64,000 nucleotides of DNA from Rhizobium album (GTDB lineage: Bacteria > Pseudomonadota > Alphaproteobacteria > Rhizobiales > Rhizobiaceae), in the NCBI RefSeq assembly GCF_003122325.1, contig NZ_QFBC01000005.1, forward strand, positions 1-64,000, given 5' to 3'. The position numbers and the translations under genes are program-made. The notes beneath the pieces were generated by a model. It was not told where the DNA came from, made no database searches, and worked only from the letters and a program-made list of their open reading frames with translations. Shown here piece after piece: positions 34,546-43,308 of this stretch; positions within the stretch are counted from its first letter, which is position 1, and the number at the start of each line of letters is the position of its first letter.

Positions 34546-35305
34546 TCCCATCGTCGAGACCGATCTGGCCGCCTATGTCGACAACCAGCTCGGCATCAAT
34601 CGCCGCATCGAAGTCGAGGCCTATCTCTCCGAAAACCCGCAGATCGCGGCGCAGGTGATGGCCGACCTCAGCCTCAAGGGCGAATTGCGGCTGGCGCTCG
34701 CCGACCAGAACAGGGCGGCGCGCCCGCAGACCCGCGATGCCGCGCGTCGGCTCGAAGGCGCGCTGTCGCGCGGCCGCCTCTTCTCGACCCTGCGCCGGGC
34801 CGCGGCCGTCATCCTGCTGATCGCCACCGGCTGGCTGGCCAATGCCTATGTCGGGCCGTTCGGGGCGACCAGCGTCGTCGCCTCCGTGCAGCCGCCGGCT
34901 TTCGTCGAGGAGGCCGTTCGCGCCCACCAGACGACGCTGCTGCGCGAAACCATGCACTCGCAGCGCGAGACCGCCGATTACGATGCCAACGACATCCGCG
35001 CCGCGACCGGCATCGTCATGCCCGCTGTTCCCAAGGGCTGGCGGGTGATGGACGTGCAGATCTTCCCCTCCGCCTTCGGCCCCAGCGTCGAAATGGCGGT
35101 ATCTCCCGGCAAGGGCGAAGTCTTGTCGCTCTTTGCCGTGCGCCCCGGCAATTTCACCGTACAGCAGGCCCTGCCCTTCGCCAGCGGCGTGACGCAGGCG
35201 TCCTACTGGCAGATCGGCGAGGTGGCCTACGCCCTGGTTTCAGACACCCGCAAGGCCAACGAACTCAACGGCATAGCCCAGAAGCTCGCCGGCTCGCTCT
35301 ACTGA
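34532..35305 (+). CDS. transmembrane anti-sigma factor
   Basis: A 257-residue protein with an N-terminal cytoplasmic part (residues 1-90; ETDLAAYVDNQLGINRRIEVEAYL, the usual anti-sigma helix layout but with no zinc-binding His-Cys-Cys set). One transmembrane helix lies near residues 91-108 (AAAVILLIATGWLANAYV), and a periplasmic domain of about 145 residues follows. It would hold the upstream sigma factor at the membrane. AGGAG precedes the ATG within the sigma gene. Confidence 0.82.
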   Translation: MKSVDPIVETDLAAYVDNQLGINRRIEVEAYLSENPQIAAQVMADLSLKGELRLALADQNRAARPQTRDAARRLEGALSRGRLFSTLRRAAAVILLIATGWLANAYVGPFGATSVVASVQPPAFVEEAVRAHQTTLLRETMHSQRETADYDANDIRAATGIVMPAVPKGWRVMDVQIFPSAFGPSVEMAVSPGKGEVLSLFAVRPGNFTVQQALPFASGVTQASYWQIGEVAYALVSDTRKANELNGIAQKLAGSLY

Positions 35306-35342
35306 TTTTTTCCATTCATCGAATCGGACAAGGAGAACGATC

Positions 35343-36059
35343 ATGAATACAAACCCCAGTCGTTTTGGGTATAATCCCGCCGCGCAAAGCCAGGCGGTGT
35401 TCGACGAAAGCCTGCGCAAGCACATGCTGCGCGTCTATAACTACATGGGCGCCGGCCTGGTGCTGACCGGCCTCGTCGCCTTCATCGTCAGCTCGACGCC
35501 GGCGCTCTACGTGCCGATCTTCTCCACGCCGCTGAAGTGGGTGGTGATGCTGGCGCCGCTCGCCTTCGTCTTCTTCTTCTCGTTCCGCATCCATTCGATG
35601 TCGGCGCGTACCGCACAGTTGACCTTCTGGGCCTTCTGCGCCGTCATGGGCCTGTCGCTGGCGTCCGTGTTCCTGGTCTTCACCGGAACCAGCATCGCCC
35701 GCACCTTCTTCATCGCCGCAACGATGTTCGGCGCCACCAGCCTCTACGGCTACACCACCAAGCGTGACCTGTCGCAATTCGGCTCGTTCCTGATGATGGG
35801 CCTGATCGGCGTCATCATCGCCTCGGTCGTCAACATCTTCCTCGGCTCTTCGGCGCTGCAGTTCGCGATCTCGGTGATCGGCATCGTCGTCTTCGTCGGC
35901 CTGACCGCCTGGGACACGCAGAACATCAAGGAACAGTATGCGGAAAACTTCGACCAGGAATCGCAGCACAAGCTCGCCGTCTTCGGCGCGCTGTCGCTCT
36001 ACCTGAATTTCGTCAATATCTTCCAGTTGCTGTTGTACTTTACGGGCGAGCGCGAGTAA
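35343..36059 (+). CDS. Bax inhibitor-1 / YccA family membrane protein
   Basis: A 238-residue inner-membrane protein with seven hydrophobic helices. It has the family's N-terminal YNYMGAGLVLTGLVAFIV, the middle FGATSLYGYTTKRDLSQFGSF and the C-terminal GLTAWDTQNIKEQYAE with the conserved aspartate. Bacterial members modulate membrane proteases or calcium leak. It has GGAG upstream and sits 37 bases after the anti-sigma gene, so it may belong to the sigma operon. Confidence 0.88.
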   Translation: MNTNPSRFGYNPAAQSQAVFDESLRKHMLRVYNYMGAGLVLTGLVAFIVSSTPALYVPIFSTPLKWVVMLAPLAFVFFFSFRIHSMSARTAQLTFWAFCAVMGLSLASVFLVFTGTSIARTFFIAATMFGATSLYGYTTKRDLSQFGSFLMMGLIGVIIASVVNIFLGSSALQFAISVIGIVVFVGLTAWDTQNIKEQYAENFDQESQHKLAVFGALSLYLNFVNIFQLLLYFTGERE

Positions 36060-36087
36060 GCCGCCCGCCGCAAAGGAGTATTATCCC

Positions 36088-36711
36088 ATGGACCAGAACG
36101 ACCGCCAGGCGATCGACGGCCTCTTCGGCAAGCTCTCCCAGGTGGAGCAGCAGAGCGGCCAGCGTGACAACGAGGCCGAGGCCTTGATTCGGGAACGGGT
36201 CGCCGCCCAGCCCGCCGCGCCCTATTTCATGGCGCAGACGATCGTCGTGCAGGATCAGGCATTGCAGGCGGCGCAACAGCGCATCGAGCAGCTCGAATAC
36301 GAGGCGGCCAACCGGCCGGCTTCCGGCGGCCTGCTCTCCAGCCTGTTCGGCGGCGGCAGCCGCCCCGCGCCCCGGCCCGCCCTTCAAGCCGACCAGGGCC
36401 AGACCTATCAAGGCCAGAACGCCGGTAACGGCATGGGCGGCGTTCCCAACGGAGCGCCGATGGGGCAGCAGGCGGGCGGCCCGTGGGGCCAGCAGGCAAA
36501 CGGCGCCCAGCGCGGCGGCGGCTTCCTTGCCGGCGCGGCCCAGACGGCGATGGGCGTTGCCGGCGGCGTGCTGCTCGGAAACGCCATAGCCGGCATGTTT
36601 GCCGGCGACACGGCCAACGCCGCACCGGCGGCCGAACAGCCGCAGGACGACGCGGCCGATCAGGATGACGATTTCGGCGGCGACGCCGGCATGGACGACA
36701 TGGATTTCTGA
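36088..36711 (+). CDS. DUF2076 domain protein
   Basis: A 207-residue protein. The N-terminal 80 residues are helical (LFGKLSQVEQQSGQRDNEAE; then AQTIVVQDQALQAAQQRIEQ). A glycine/glutamine-rich low-complexity middle follows, then a hydrophobic helix (AMGVAGGVLLGNAIAGMF) and an acidic tail. This is the DUF2076 layout seen beside envelope-stress genes; function is not established. GGAG precedes the ATG. A hairpin follows 20 bases after the stop. Confidence 0.82.
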   Translation: MDQNDRQAIDGLFGKLSQVEQQSGQRDNEAEALIRERVAAQPAAPYFMAQTIVVQDQALQAAQQRIEQLEYEAANRPASGGLLSSLFGGGSRPAPRPALQADQGQTYQGQNAGNGMGGVPNGAPMGQQAGGPWGQQANGAQRGGGFLAGAAQTAMGVAGGVLLGNAIAGMFAGDTANAAPAAEQPQDDAADQDDDFGGDAGMDDMDF

Positions 36712-36730
36712 TCGCATCCCCGCAATCGGC

Positions 36731-36756
36731 TTGCCGCGCTCCATGGGGCGCGGCAA
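36731..36756 (+). terminator. stem-loop terminator after the DUF2076 gene
   Basis: Nine-base arms TTGCCGCGC and GCGCGGCAA flank an eight-base loop; TTGCCTTTG follows. It ends the sigma/Bax inhibitor/DUF2076 unit. Confidence 0.6.
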
Positions 36757-36840
36757 TTGCCTTTGTGCCATGACTGCTCTATCGAAAGACGAAAGAGGCC
36801 CGGCCGAGGTGCCTGCCGTTCAGCCATCAAAGAGCAGGTC

Positions 36841-37143
36841 ATGCCGTTACGCCGTTTCATAACCGACCGACGGGAAAACCGGGTCGCCATGCCCGTGCTC
36901 CTGTGGCGCGACATGTTTCTCATCGGCACGACGCTGAACCTTATTTTCCTCGCCCTCGCCGTGACGGCAGCAGCTTCGGGCCTGCCGGATTGGGCCGCCC
37001 TTCTGATTTTTCTGCTGCCGCTTCCCTACAATCTTTTCATCTGGTCGTCGGTATGGCGCAAGGGCGGGGTCATGTCCGCGCTGGAATGCTGCGTCAGCCG
37101 CAGTATAGCCAGCCTCTGGCTGGGCGCATCCCTCGTCATCTGA
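36841..37143 (+). CDS. small two-helix membrane protein
   Basis: A 100-residue hypothetical protein. A basic N-terminus (MPLRRFITDRRENR) precedes two or three hydrophobic segments: IGTTLNLIFLALAVTAAASG, WAALLIFLLPLPYNLFIWSS, and a weaker one at the end. I do not recognise the family. Frame and composition resemble neighbouring coding DNA. The ATG at 36841 was chosen because the upstream extension (from 36757) is cysteine/arginine rich and reads like non-coding sequence; its ribosome site is only fair. Confidence 0.6.
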   Translation: MPLRRFITDRRENRVAMPVLLWRDMFLIGTTLNLIFLALAVTAAASGLPDWAALLIFLLPLPYNLFIWSSVWRKGGVMSALECCVSRSIASLWLGASLVI

Positions 37144-37315
37144 AGGATCTATTTCGGTTCACTCATATGTTTCGGCCGGAAGCATGAATATTTACTTTCA
37201 TTTAACCAGAAACGGCCGACATGGTTAATTAATTCCTTACAAAATCTCCGAATCACAGGATTTAAGTTATTTCGTCCTGAATCTTCTCTCTTTCCCTGAA
37301 AAGATGTTCTTCCTC
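37144..37315. other. A+T-rich leader region
   Basis: First part of a 325-base gap before the response regulator. It is clearly A+T-richer than its surroundings and holds no gene I can support. The promoter at 37316-37340 follows, and a leader of about 120 bases reaches the ATG at 37469. Confidence 0.4.
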
Positions 37316-37340
37316 GGAACATATTTCCATCCGGATCGTT
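37316..37340 (+). promoter_or_regulatory. perfect EcfG-type promoter for the response regulator
   Basis: GGAAC at 37316-37320 and CGTT at 37337-37340 with a 16-base spacer, reading toward the receiver-domain gene. Confidence 0.82.
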
Positions 37341-37468
37341 TTGGCGTTTCAAAGGGCAAGAATACAAGCCCGAGTGTAAACAGTGACGTGACACATGACT
37401 TGAAGGATTGGCATGACCCCAGCGTGTCTGCTCGCCGGACGGGTCATCGGATCGGAAAGGATCAGGTT

Positions 37469-37909
37469 ATGGAGACCAGCAAGGACCAGGATGGGGACGA
37501 TATGAATCATCGTGTGCTGATAATCGAGGATGAATACCTCATCGCCATGGACGTCGAGGACATGGTCTCCTCGTCGCCCGTCGAAGCGGACGTCGTCGGC
37601 CTTGCCAGCGACAAGGAAAACGCGCTCATCCTCGCGCCGCTGGCCGATATCGCGCTTGTCGATGTCAACCTGTCGGATGGTCCGAGCGGTCCGGAAATCG
37701 GACGCATCCTCGCCGAAGATTTCGGCGTAACCGTCATCTTCATGACGGCCAATCCGGAAATCGTGGCCATGGGCGTCAAGGGCGCGCTGGGTGTCGTCAG
37801 GAAGCCCGTCGATTCCCGTACCATCGAGCAGCTGCTGCAATACGCCATAGCCCGCCGCAGTCACCAACGCGCTCCCGCGCCGAGAGCCATGCAGGTTTTT
37901 GCCGCGTAG
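37469..37909 (+). CDS. single-domain response regulator (PhyR-receiver-like)
   Basis: A 146-residue protein made of one receiver domain. The acidic pocket is EDEYLIAMD, the phosphorylated aspartate lies in DIALVDVNLSDGPSG, the threonine in VIFMTANPEIV and the lysine in VVRKPVDSRTIEQLL. The TANPE region resembles the receiver of PhyR and the single-domain FAT-GUY regulators that feed the general stress response. There is no output domain. Starts at 37469 (AAGGA upstream) or 37502 (GGGGA upstream) are both possible. A perfect EcfG promoter upstream suggests feedback on the stress pathway. It converges with tssE, 16 bases apart. Confidence 0.85.
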   Translation: METSKDQDGDDMNHRVLIIEDEYLIAMDVEDMVSSSPVEADVVGLASDKENALILAPLADIALVDVNLSDGPSGPEIGRILAEDFGVTVIFMTANPEIVAMGVKGALGVVRKPVDSRTIEQLLQYAIARRSHQRAPAPRAMQVFAA

Positions 37910-37925
37910 GAGCCGGTGCGGGGCT

Positions 37926-38405
37926 TCAAGCCTCCTTGATGACGAGACCGCCGGAAACCGGGTCGATCATCGTATCGTAGACCACCGCTTCGCTGGCGGA
38001 ATCCGTTTCCAGCATGGCGTGGATCTGCAGGCGCAGGACACGGTCCATCCAATCCTGGTTCTGCACGAGTTGAACCGAAAGGTCGCGGAAACGCGGCTCG
38101 AAGCGCTGGATGATCGACTGCAGATGATCCTGAAATTTTCGCTGCTGCACCGGCGTCGCGACATGCTGTCCCTGCAGCGATGGCAGCCCGAAGGCGAGAA
38201 TCGATTTCTGCAATTCCTCCAGTGCCGGATCGATCGGCAAATGTCGCGGACGGGTATTGAACAGAATCTCAAGATCGCGCCGCACCGATTCCCGCAGTTC
38301 ACGCATGGCGCGGTCGGCATTTTTGTCCGTCTCGACGCTATCGCCCTGCAGAAGCCGGTCGAAAAGAGCCAGACGGGGCGGTGCCTTGGGCGGATGCCGT
38401 GCCAT
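37926..38405 (-). CDS. tssE: T6SS baseplate protein TssE
   Basis: A 159-residue gp25-like baseplate wedge protein, last gene of the minus arm. The core contains SVRRDLEILFNTRPRHLP and the late IQRFEPRFRDLSVQL, both gp25 hallmarks. The start lies one base past the stop of the second tssC gene, so it is translationally coupled. TssE joins TssF and TssG to make the wedge on which the sheath polymerises. Confidence 0.88.
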   Translation of the reverse strand: MARHPPKAPPRLALFDRLLQGDSVETDKNADRAMRELRESVRRDLEILFNTRPRHLPIDPALEELQKSILAFGLPSLQGQHVATPVQQRKFQDHLQSIIQRFEPRFRDLSVQLVQNQDWMDRVLRLQIHAMLETDSASEAVVYDTMIDPVSGGLVIKEA

Positions 38406-38406
38406 C

Positions 38407-39951
38407 TTACCTTGTCCTCGTCGTCTGGATTTCCGTCCGCATCTTGAACCCCGAGACCACCTGGTCGAACTGGAAATGCGGTTGCAGGTGCATGACGCAA
38501 CTCATCGTACCCGGTCGGCCCGGAACCTCCCTCACCTCCAGCCGTGCCCCGCTCAGGGGATAACGCGCCTTGAGATCCGGCCCGGCGTCGGTGTTGCCGA
38601 TGGTATAGTTGCGCAGCCATTCCTCCAGATACCGCTCCAGATCCTGCGGCGTCGAATAGGCGCCGACCCGATCCCTGGCCATGACCTTGACGTAATGCGC
38701 GAAGCGACTGATGCACATGACATATTGCAGCATCGAGGAAAGCCGGTCATTCGCCCGCTCGGCAACGTCGCCCTCTTCCGTGGGCAGATGCAGCGACTGG
38801 GCGCCGAGCATGACCATGGAGCGGGTGAAGTTGCAGGGGCTGAAAGAGATGAAGCCGAGGTCCTCGAGCGCCTTCTGCTTCTTGTCGGTCAGTTCGACCT
38901 CCAGCGGCCGTCGATAGCCGGCAATTTCCTTGGTCGAGAAATCCGGAGAGGGCAGATCGGAAATGACGCCGCCACGATTGCTGTCGCCGCGCGTGCCGCA
39001 GACATCGGCAAACCAGCCCCATTCCTTGAAGGCCCGGATCGCCACCACGCCGAAGCCGAATGCGGCATTGCCCCAAAGCCACGAATCGAGACCGATGCCG
39101 CCTTCGATGTAGCGAAAACCATCCTGCCGGACGGCACTATCCTGGTAGCGGTCGCGCAAAAGAATTCGCGGCAGGGCGATGCCGACGAACCGGCTTTCCT
39201 CCCGCTCCCGCAGCTTTCGCCAGCGCTGATATTCGGCGAGACGGAAACTGGTGTCGAGGCGCTGCGAATAGGACAGGTCGGCAAAGGTCGAAACGCCGAA
39301 GAGTTCCGGCGCCGCTCCGATCACGCAGGGAGAAAAGGCGGCGGCCGCAACCTGGGCGATGCTGGACAGCGTGCTGACATCGTCGGTCACCGGCCCGGCG
39401 CCGGACGAGAAGCGGTGGCGCACGGCATAATCGCAGATCAGCAGGCCGTAAGGCACGCCGCCCGGCATGCCGTATTCCTCATTGTAGACCTTGGCAAAAA
39501 GGGTGCTCTGGTCGAATTCGATCGACCGGTCGAAATCCCGCGACAATTCCAGCCATGTCGCATTGAACAGCCGCAGGCGAATTTTCTCGTCGTCGTCGCT
39601 TTCCGCGATCAGCAGGTCGACACCGCGCCACGCGGCTTCCAGGCGCTTGAACTCCGCGGCGTGGAGGATTGCATCCACCTGGTCGCCGATCAGCGCGTCG
39701 AGCGCGGCGATATCGCGCATGAGCATGGCGGAGATACGGCTCGGCTCGGTGCGGGCGACCTGCTCTTGCGAAAACCAGCGGGCCAATCCGGCCGTCCGAT
39801 CGTCTTCACCGAAAAAATCGTCGAGCGCGGCGGCGAGTTCTTCGCCGCCGCGCCCCAAAACAGCATCGACAATGCTGCGCCGAAGATCGAGGCTTACGGG
39901 CTCGCTGTCTGCAGCGGGCCCATCCGCATCAAGAACCCCGGCATTCATCAT
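38407..39951 (-). CDS. second TssC-type sheath protein (TssC40-like)
   Basis: A 514-residue TssC/VipB paralogue. It keeps the sheath core: EFKRLEAAWRGVDLLI, SIEFDQSTLFAKVYNEEYG, GGVPYGLLICDYAV, and a C-terminal REVPGRPGTMSCVMHLQPHF strand used for handshakes. It has about 60 extra N-terminal residues not seen in TssC. Agrobacterium carries the same pair, called TssC40 and TssC41, of which only TssC41 was shown to partner TssB; this is the TssC40 counterpart. Two ATG codons (39951, 39948) are possible; a TTG at 39981 would overlap tssC. Confidence 0.88.
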   Translation of the reverse strand: MMNAGVLDADGPAADSEPVSLDLRRSIVDAVLGRGGEELAAALDDFFGEDDRTAGLARWFSQEQVARTEPSRISAMLMRDIAALDALIGDQVDAILHAAEFKRLEAAWRGVDLLIAESDDDEKIRLRLFNATWLELSRDFDRSIEFDQSTLFAKVYNEEYGMPGGVPYGLLICDYAVRHRFSSGAGPVTDDVSTLSSIAQVAAAAFSPCVIGAAPELFGVSTFADLSYSQRLDTSFRLAEYQRWRKLREREESRFVGIALPRILLRDRYQDSAVRQDGFRYIEGGIGLDSWLWGNAAFGFGVVAIRAFKEWGWFADVCGTRGDSNRGGVISDLPSPDFSTKEIAGYRRPLEVELTDKKQKALEDLGFISFSPCNFTRSMVMLGAQSLHLPTEEGDVAERANDRLSSMLQYVMCISRFAHYVKVMARDRVGAYSTPQDLERYLEEWLRNYTIGNTDAGPDLKARYPLSGARLEVREVPGRPGTMSCVMHLQPHFQFDQVVSGFKMRTEIQTTRTR

Positions 39952-39955
39952 GCGA

Positions 39956-41449
39956 TCAACCCATCTGCGGGATGCGCGCAACCAGACGCATGGAAGCGGT
40001 CAGTTCTTCCATCTGCAGCCACGGACGCAGGTAGGCAACGGCGTTGTAGGACCCCGGAGCGCCCGGAACTTCCTTGACCGTGACCTGGGCTTCGGCGAGC
40101 GGATACTGTGCCTTCATTTCGGCGCTGGCTTCCGGATTGCCGTTGACGTAGTTGCGGATCCAGTTGTTCAGCCAGGATTCGCAATCGCCGACTTCCATGA
40201 ACGAACCGATCTTGTCGCGGCCCATGACCTTCAGGTAGTGCGAGAAGCGCGAGGTCGCCATGATGTACGGCAGGCGGGAGGAAATGGCGGCATTGGCCGT
40301 TGCGTCCGGCTTGTCGTATTTCTTTGCCTTCTGGGTCGTCTGCGCCCCGAAGAAGACGGCATAATCCGTGTTCTTGTAGTGGCACAACGGCAGGAAGCCG
40401 AGCTTGGAGAGTTCGGCTTCGCGGCGATCGGTGATACCGATTTCCGTCGGGCACTGCTGGTCGGCATCGCCGTCATCGCTGGTGAAGGTGAAGCTCGGCA
40501 GGTTCTCGACCTTGCCGCCGCCTTCCGCGCCGCGGATGGCAACGCACCAGCCGTACTTGGCGAAAGCCGTCGTCAGGCGCTCGCCGAGCGCGTAGGAGGC
40601 GTTCATCCAGGTGAACTGGTCCTGCTCCATCTTGGTCACGATGCCGTTGGCATCGATCGGCGCTTCCTCGAACTTGAACTCCTCGATCGAGGTGCCCTGC
40701 GAACCGTACGGCACGCGTGCGAGAACACGCGGCATGGTCAGCGTCACGAAGCGGCTGTCTTCGCTCTCGCGGAAACCGCGCCACTTGATGTATTCCGAGC
40801 TCTCGAAGATCTTTTCGAGGTCACGCGGCTTGGACAGGTCGGTGAAGCTTTCCAGGCCGAACATCTTCGGGCTTGCGGCGGAGACGAACGGCGCGAAGGA
40901 AGCGGCCGCGACATTCGACATGCCCTGCAGGATTTCCAGGTCCTCGGTGCCGTTGCCGAATTCATAGTCGCCGATCAGCGCGCCGTAGGGCTCGCCGCCG
41001 GGGGTGCCGAATTCGTTTTCGTAGATCTTCTTGAAGACCTGGCTCTGGTCGAATTCGACGGCCTTGGTCAGATCCTTGTGCAGTTCCTTCTTGGTCTGGT
41101 TCAGAACGCGGATCTTCAGCGTCGCCGACGTTTCGGAGTTCTTCACCAGGTAGTTCAGGCCGCGCCAGGAGCCTTCCAGCTTCTGGAAGTCCGGGTGATG
41201 CATGATCGCCGTCAGCTGCTTGGACAGCTTTTCGTCGATCGCCTGGATGGCTTTGTTGAAGGTCTGCGTCAGGTTCTTGGAAAACGTCACCGTGCCCGAG
41301 AGGGCTTCGTCGGTCAGCGTCTTCAAGAGGTCCTGCATCTCATCCGGTTCGGCGGTCTTGGTAACCTGGATGGCCTGGTCGAGCAGGCTTAGCGAGCCGG
41401 TGGCTTCCGCGGCTGCTGCGCCGCCTTCGGTTTTGACTTCGGTGCTCAT
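39956..41449 (-). CDS. tssC: T6SS sheath large subunit TssC
   Basis: A 497-residue VipB-type protein, main partner of TssB in the contractile sheath. Landmarks are [52 protein letters not shown] and the conserved [19 protein letters not shown]-terminal strand. The start lies three bases past the tssB stop. It is the canonical TssC; the paralogue follows four bases later. Confidence 0.93.
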   Translation of the reverse strand: MSTEVKTEGGAAAAEATGSLSLLDQAIQVTKTAEPDEMQDLLKTLTDEALSGTVTFSKNLTQTFNKAIQAIDEKLSKQLTAIMHHPDFQKLEGSWRGLNYLVKNSETSATLKIRVLNQTKKELHKDLTKAVEFDQSQVFKKIYENEFGTPGGEPYGALIGDYEFGNGTEDLEILQGMSNVAAASFAPFVSAASPKMFGLESFTDLSKPRDLEKIFESSEYIKWRGFRESEDSRFVTLTMPRVLARVPYGSQGTSIEEFKFEEAPIDANGIVTKMEQDQFTWMNASYALGERLTTAFAKYGWCVAIRGAEGGGKVENLPSFTFTSDDGDADQQCPTEIGITDRREAELSKLGFLPLCHYKNTDYAVFFGAQTTQKAKKYDKPDATANAAISSRLPYIMATSRFSHYLKVMGRDKIGSFMEVGDCESWLNNWIRNYVNGNPEASAEMKAQYPLAEAQVTVKEVPGAPGSYNAVAYLRPWLQMEELTASMRLVARIPQMG

Positions 41450-41452
41450 CTA

Positions 41453-41962
41453 TCAGCCCTCCTTCTTCTCGCTGCCCAGCTCGCCGGCGAGCGCCGACAG
41501 TTTCTCGGTGTTCTGCAGAACCTCTTCGAGCAGGCTTTCCAGTTCTTCCGAACGGTCGACCTTCGACATCAGGTCGCGCAGCTTGTTGCGGACGGCCAGC
41601 AGCTTGCGCAGCGGCTCGACCTGGTCGACGATCGAGCCCGGCTCGAAGTCTTCCATCGAGTTGAACTTCAGCGAAACCGCCATCTGCGACTCGTCGCCAG
41701 CCAGCGTGTTGTCGACCTTGAATTCCGCGCCGGGCGTCATGCGCTTCATGACGTCGTCGAAGTTGTCGCGGTCGATCTGGATGAACTTGCGATCGCGCAA
41801 CGGCTTCAGCGGCTCGTAGGGCTTGCCGGAGAAATCGCCGATCACGCCGACGACGAAAGGCAGTTCCTTGCGAACCTGCGCGCCTTCGGTCTCCACGTCA
41901 TAGGTAATGTGGACGCGCGGAGCGCGCACTCTCTTCAGTTTTTGTTGAACGCTCTCTGCCAT
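41453..41962 (-). CDS. tssB: T6SS sheath small subunit TssB
   Basis: A 169-residue VipA-type protein. Features are [19 protein letters not shown] and the family motif [14 protein letters not shown], then [20 protein letters not shown]. The C-terminal helix that binds TssC covers about residues 120-160. AGGG and a coupled arrangement with tssC fit an imp-type sheath operon. Confidence 0.93.
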   Translation of the reverse strand: MAESVQQKLKRVRAPRVHITYDVETEGAQVRKELPFVVGVIGDFSGKPYEPLKPLRDRKFIQIDRDNFDDVMKRMTPGAEFKVDNTLAGDESQMAVSLKFNSMEDFEPGSIVDQVEPLRKLLAVRNKLRDLMSKVDRSEELESLLEEVLQNTEKLSALAGELGSEKKEG

Positions 41963-42018
41963 GACAATCCCTCTGTGTCAGTTGCCGTTTGGAATCAATG
42001 CGATGCTACGTTTTATAC

Positions 42019-43155
42019 TCAGTATCCGGAGGATTCTACTTCCGGCGGCTTGATGCCTGCCGCAAGAAGTATTCTCTGGATATGACTTGGATCTTCCGCC
42101 AGTTCGGCGAGAAGTTCCGGCAGGGTGAGGCGCGCTCGCCGAACCGCATCCTCCAATGTGTAGGATATCGGCGAGTGAGGCTCGGTCTTGCGGAAATAGT
42201 TCGAAATCCGAAGCAATTCCGCCAAAGCTTCGTCACGGGAGGCGTAACCGTCGATCTTGCGGACCTGCACCATCGTGACGGTGCCGTCGGCACCCGTGGT
42301 TTCCACCGCCTCGCCGCTCTCTTCGCCGGCGCCGGCTTGCGCATCACCATAAGAGGAAACGGCAAGTTTGTCGGCGGCAAAATGCTTGAGCGAGCCAAGA
42401 ATCTGCTCCAGCAACTCGCGGAGTGCGGACGTCGGCGGTGCATCCACACCGGCAACCGCATCGAAGGCGGCCGACATCTCCGCCAGCGCCGCCAGCGTCT
42501 CCTCGATCAGCGCTGCCGTTTCGCCAAAGCGTGCTGCCGGGGTTTCGGCAACGCTCTGATTGAACTGCTCCATGGTGATGGCGCCGTTGTCAATCCGTTC
42601 CTGGCGCTTGTAGGTGTCGGTGATCTTCTCGAGATCCGTCGCCTGCTCGAAATTCCACAAGGAATAATCCGCGAGCGAACCGAAGGTCAGCGGGACGAGA
42701 CGGGTCGGCTGGATCAACGTTCCCACCGCGCCGGCGCCGCTGAGGCCCGCGACGGCGGAAACCTTGCTTTCGATGCCGTCCTCGTCAAGCTCCGGGAAAC
42801 ACGGCTCCCAGAAATTCTGGACGATGCCGGTGATCACCCTGAAGCCGTCTCGCAGCCCGGCAAATCCTTCCTGGCGCAGCAGGGCCTCGACGAACCAGGC
42901 GGCAATTTCCAGATCCTTGGCATGGTTGGCGAGGATGGTCGCCGCCGTCTCGGCAACGACATCCCATTCCTCCGGCGGCGGACCACCGAGATCGACGGCG
43001 GCACGTTCGGCCGAACGCGCGGCGTTGCGCGCATCCTTCGTCTGGTAATAAAGCGACGACGAAGAGGTATCGGCACGCGGATCCGTTCCCGCCGGCGCAT
43101 CATCGCTGATGGGCTGGAGCAGAGCGTCGATATCGATGACCGGCGTCAACGCCAT
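42019..43155 (-). CDS. tssA: T6SS assembly protein TssA (ImpA N-terminal family)
   Basis: A 378-residue protein. The N-terminal ImpA domain (about residues 5-130) starts IDALLQPISDDAPAGTDPR and includes DLEIAAWFVEALLRQEGF, typical of TssA. The C-terminal part ends SPISYTLEDAVRRARLTLPE, the short-TssA type tail. TssA guides polymerisation of tube and sheath. It heads the tssABC group, 56 bases upstream of tssB. A 12-bp palindrome lies 79 bases before its start. Confidence 0.9.
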   Translation of the reverse strand: MALTPVIDIDALLQPISDDAPAGTDPRADTSSSSLYYQTKDARNAARSAERAAVDLGGPPPEEWDVVAETAATILANHAKDLEIAAWFVEALLRQEGFAGLRDGFRVITGIVQNFWEPCFPELDEDGIESKVSAVAGLSGAGAVGTLIQPTRLVPLTFGSLADYSLWNFEQATDLEKITDTYKRQERIDNGAITMEQFNQSVAETPAARFGETAALIEETLAALAEMSAAFDAVAGVDAPPTSALRELLEQILGSLKHFAADKLAVSSYGDAQAGAGEESGEAVETTGADGTVTMVQVRKIDGYASRDEALAELLRISNYFRKTEPHSPISYTLEDAVRRARLTLPELLAELAEDPSHIQRILLAAGIKPPEVESSGY

Positions 43156-43233
43156 GAGCAGGCTTCCTTTTCAGAGAGAAGAACCCGGACGAGCTTTGTC
43201 CCCTTCACCGCGGGCGCGGCAGAAACAACAAGG

Positions 43234-43245
43234 ACAGTCGACTGT
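43234..43245. promoter_or_regulatory. palindrome upstream of tssA
   Basis: ACAGTCGACTGT is a perfect 12-bp palindrome in the 153-base gap between tssA and the DUF6931 gene. It might be a repressor site for the sheath operon; no clear promoter core was found beside it. Confidence 0.35.
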
Positions 43246-43308
43246 AATTCCACTCTTATGCGCAAAATGTTAAAGAGCTTGAAAAGCCCCGATTGTTTCT
43301 TCGCAACC

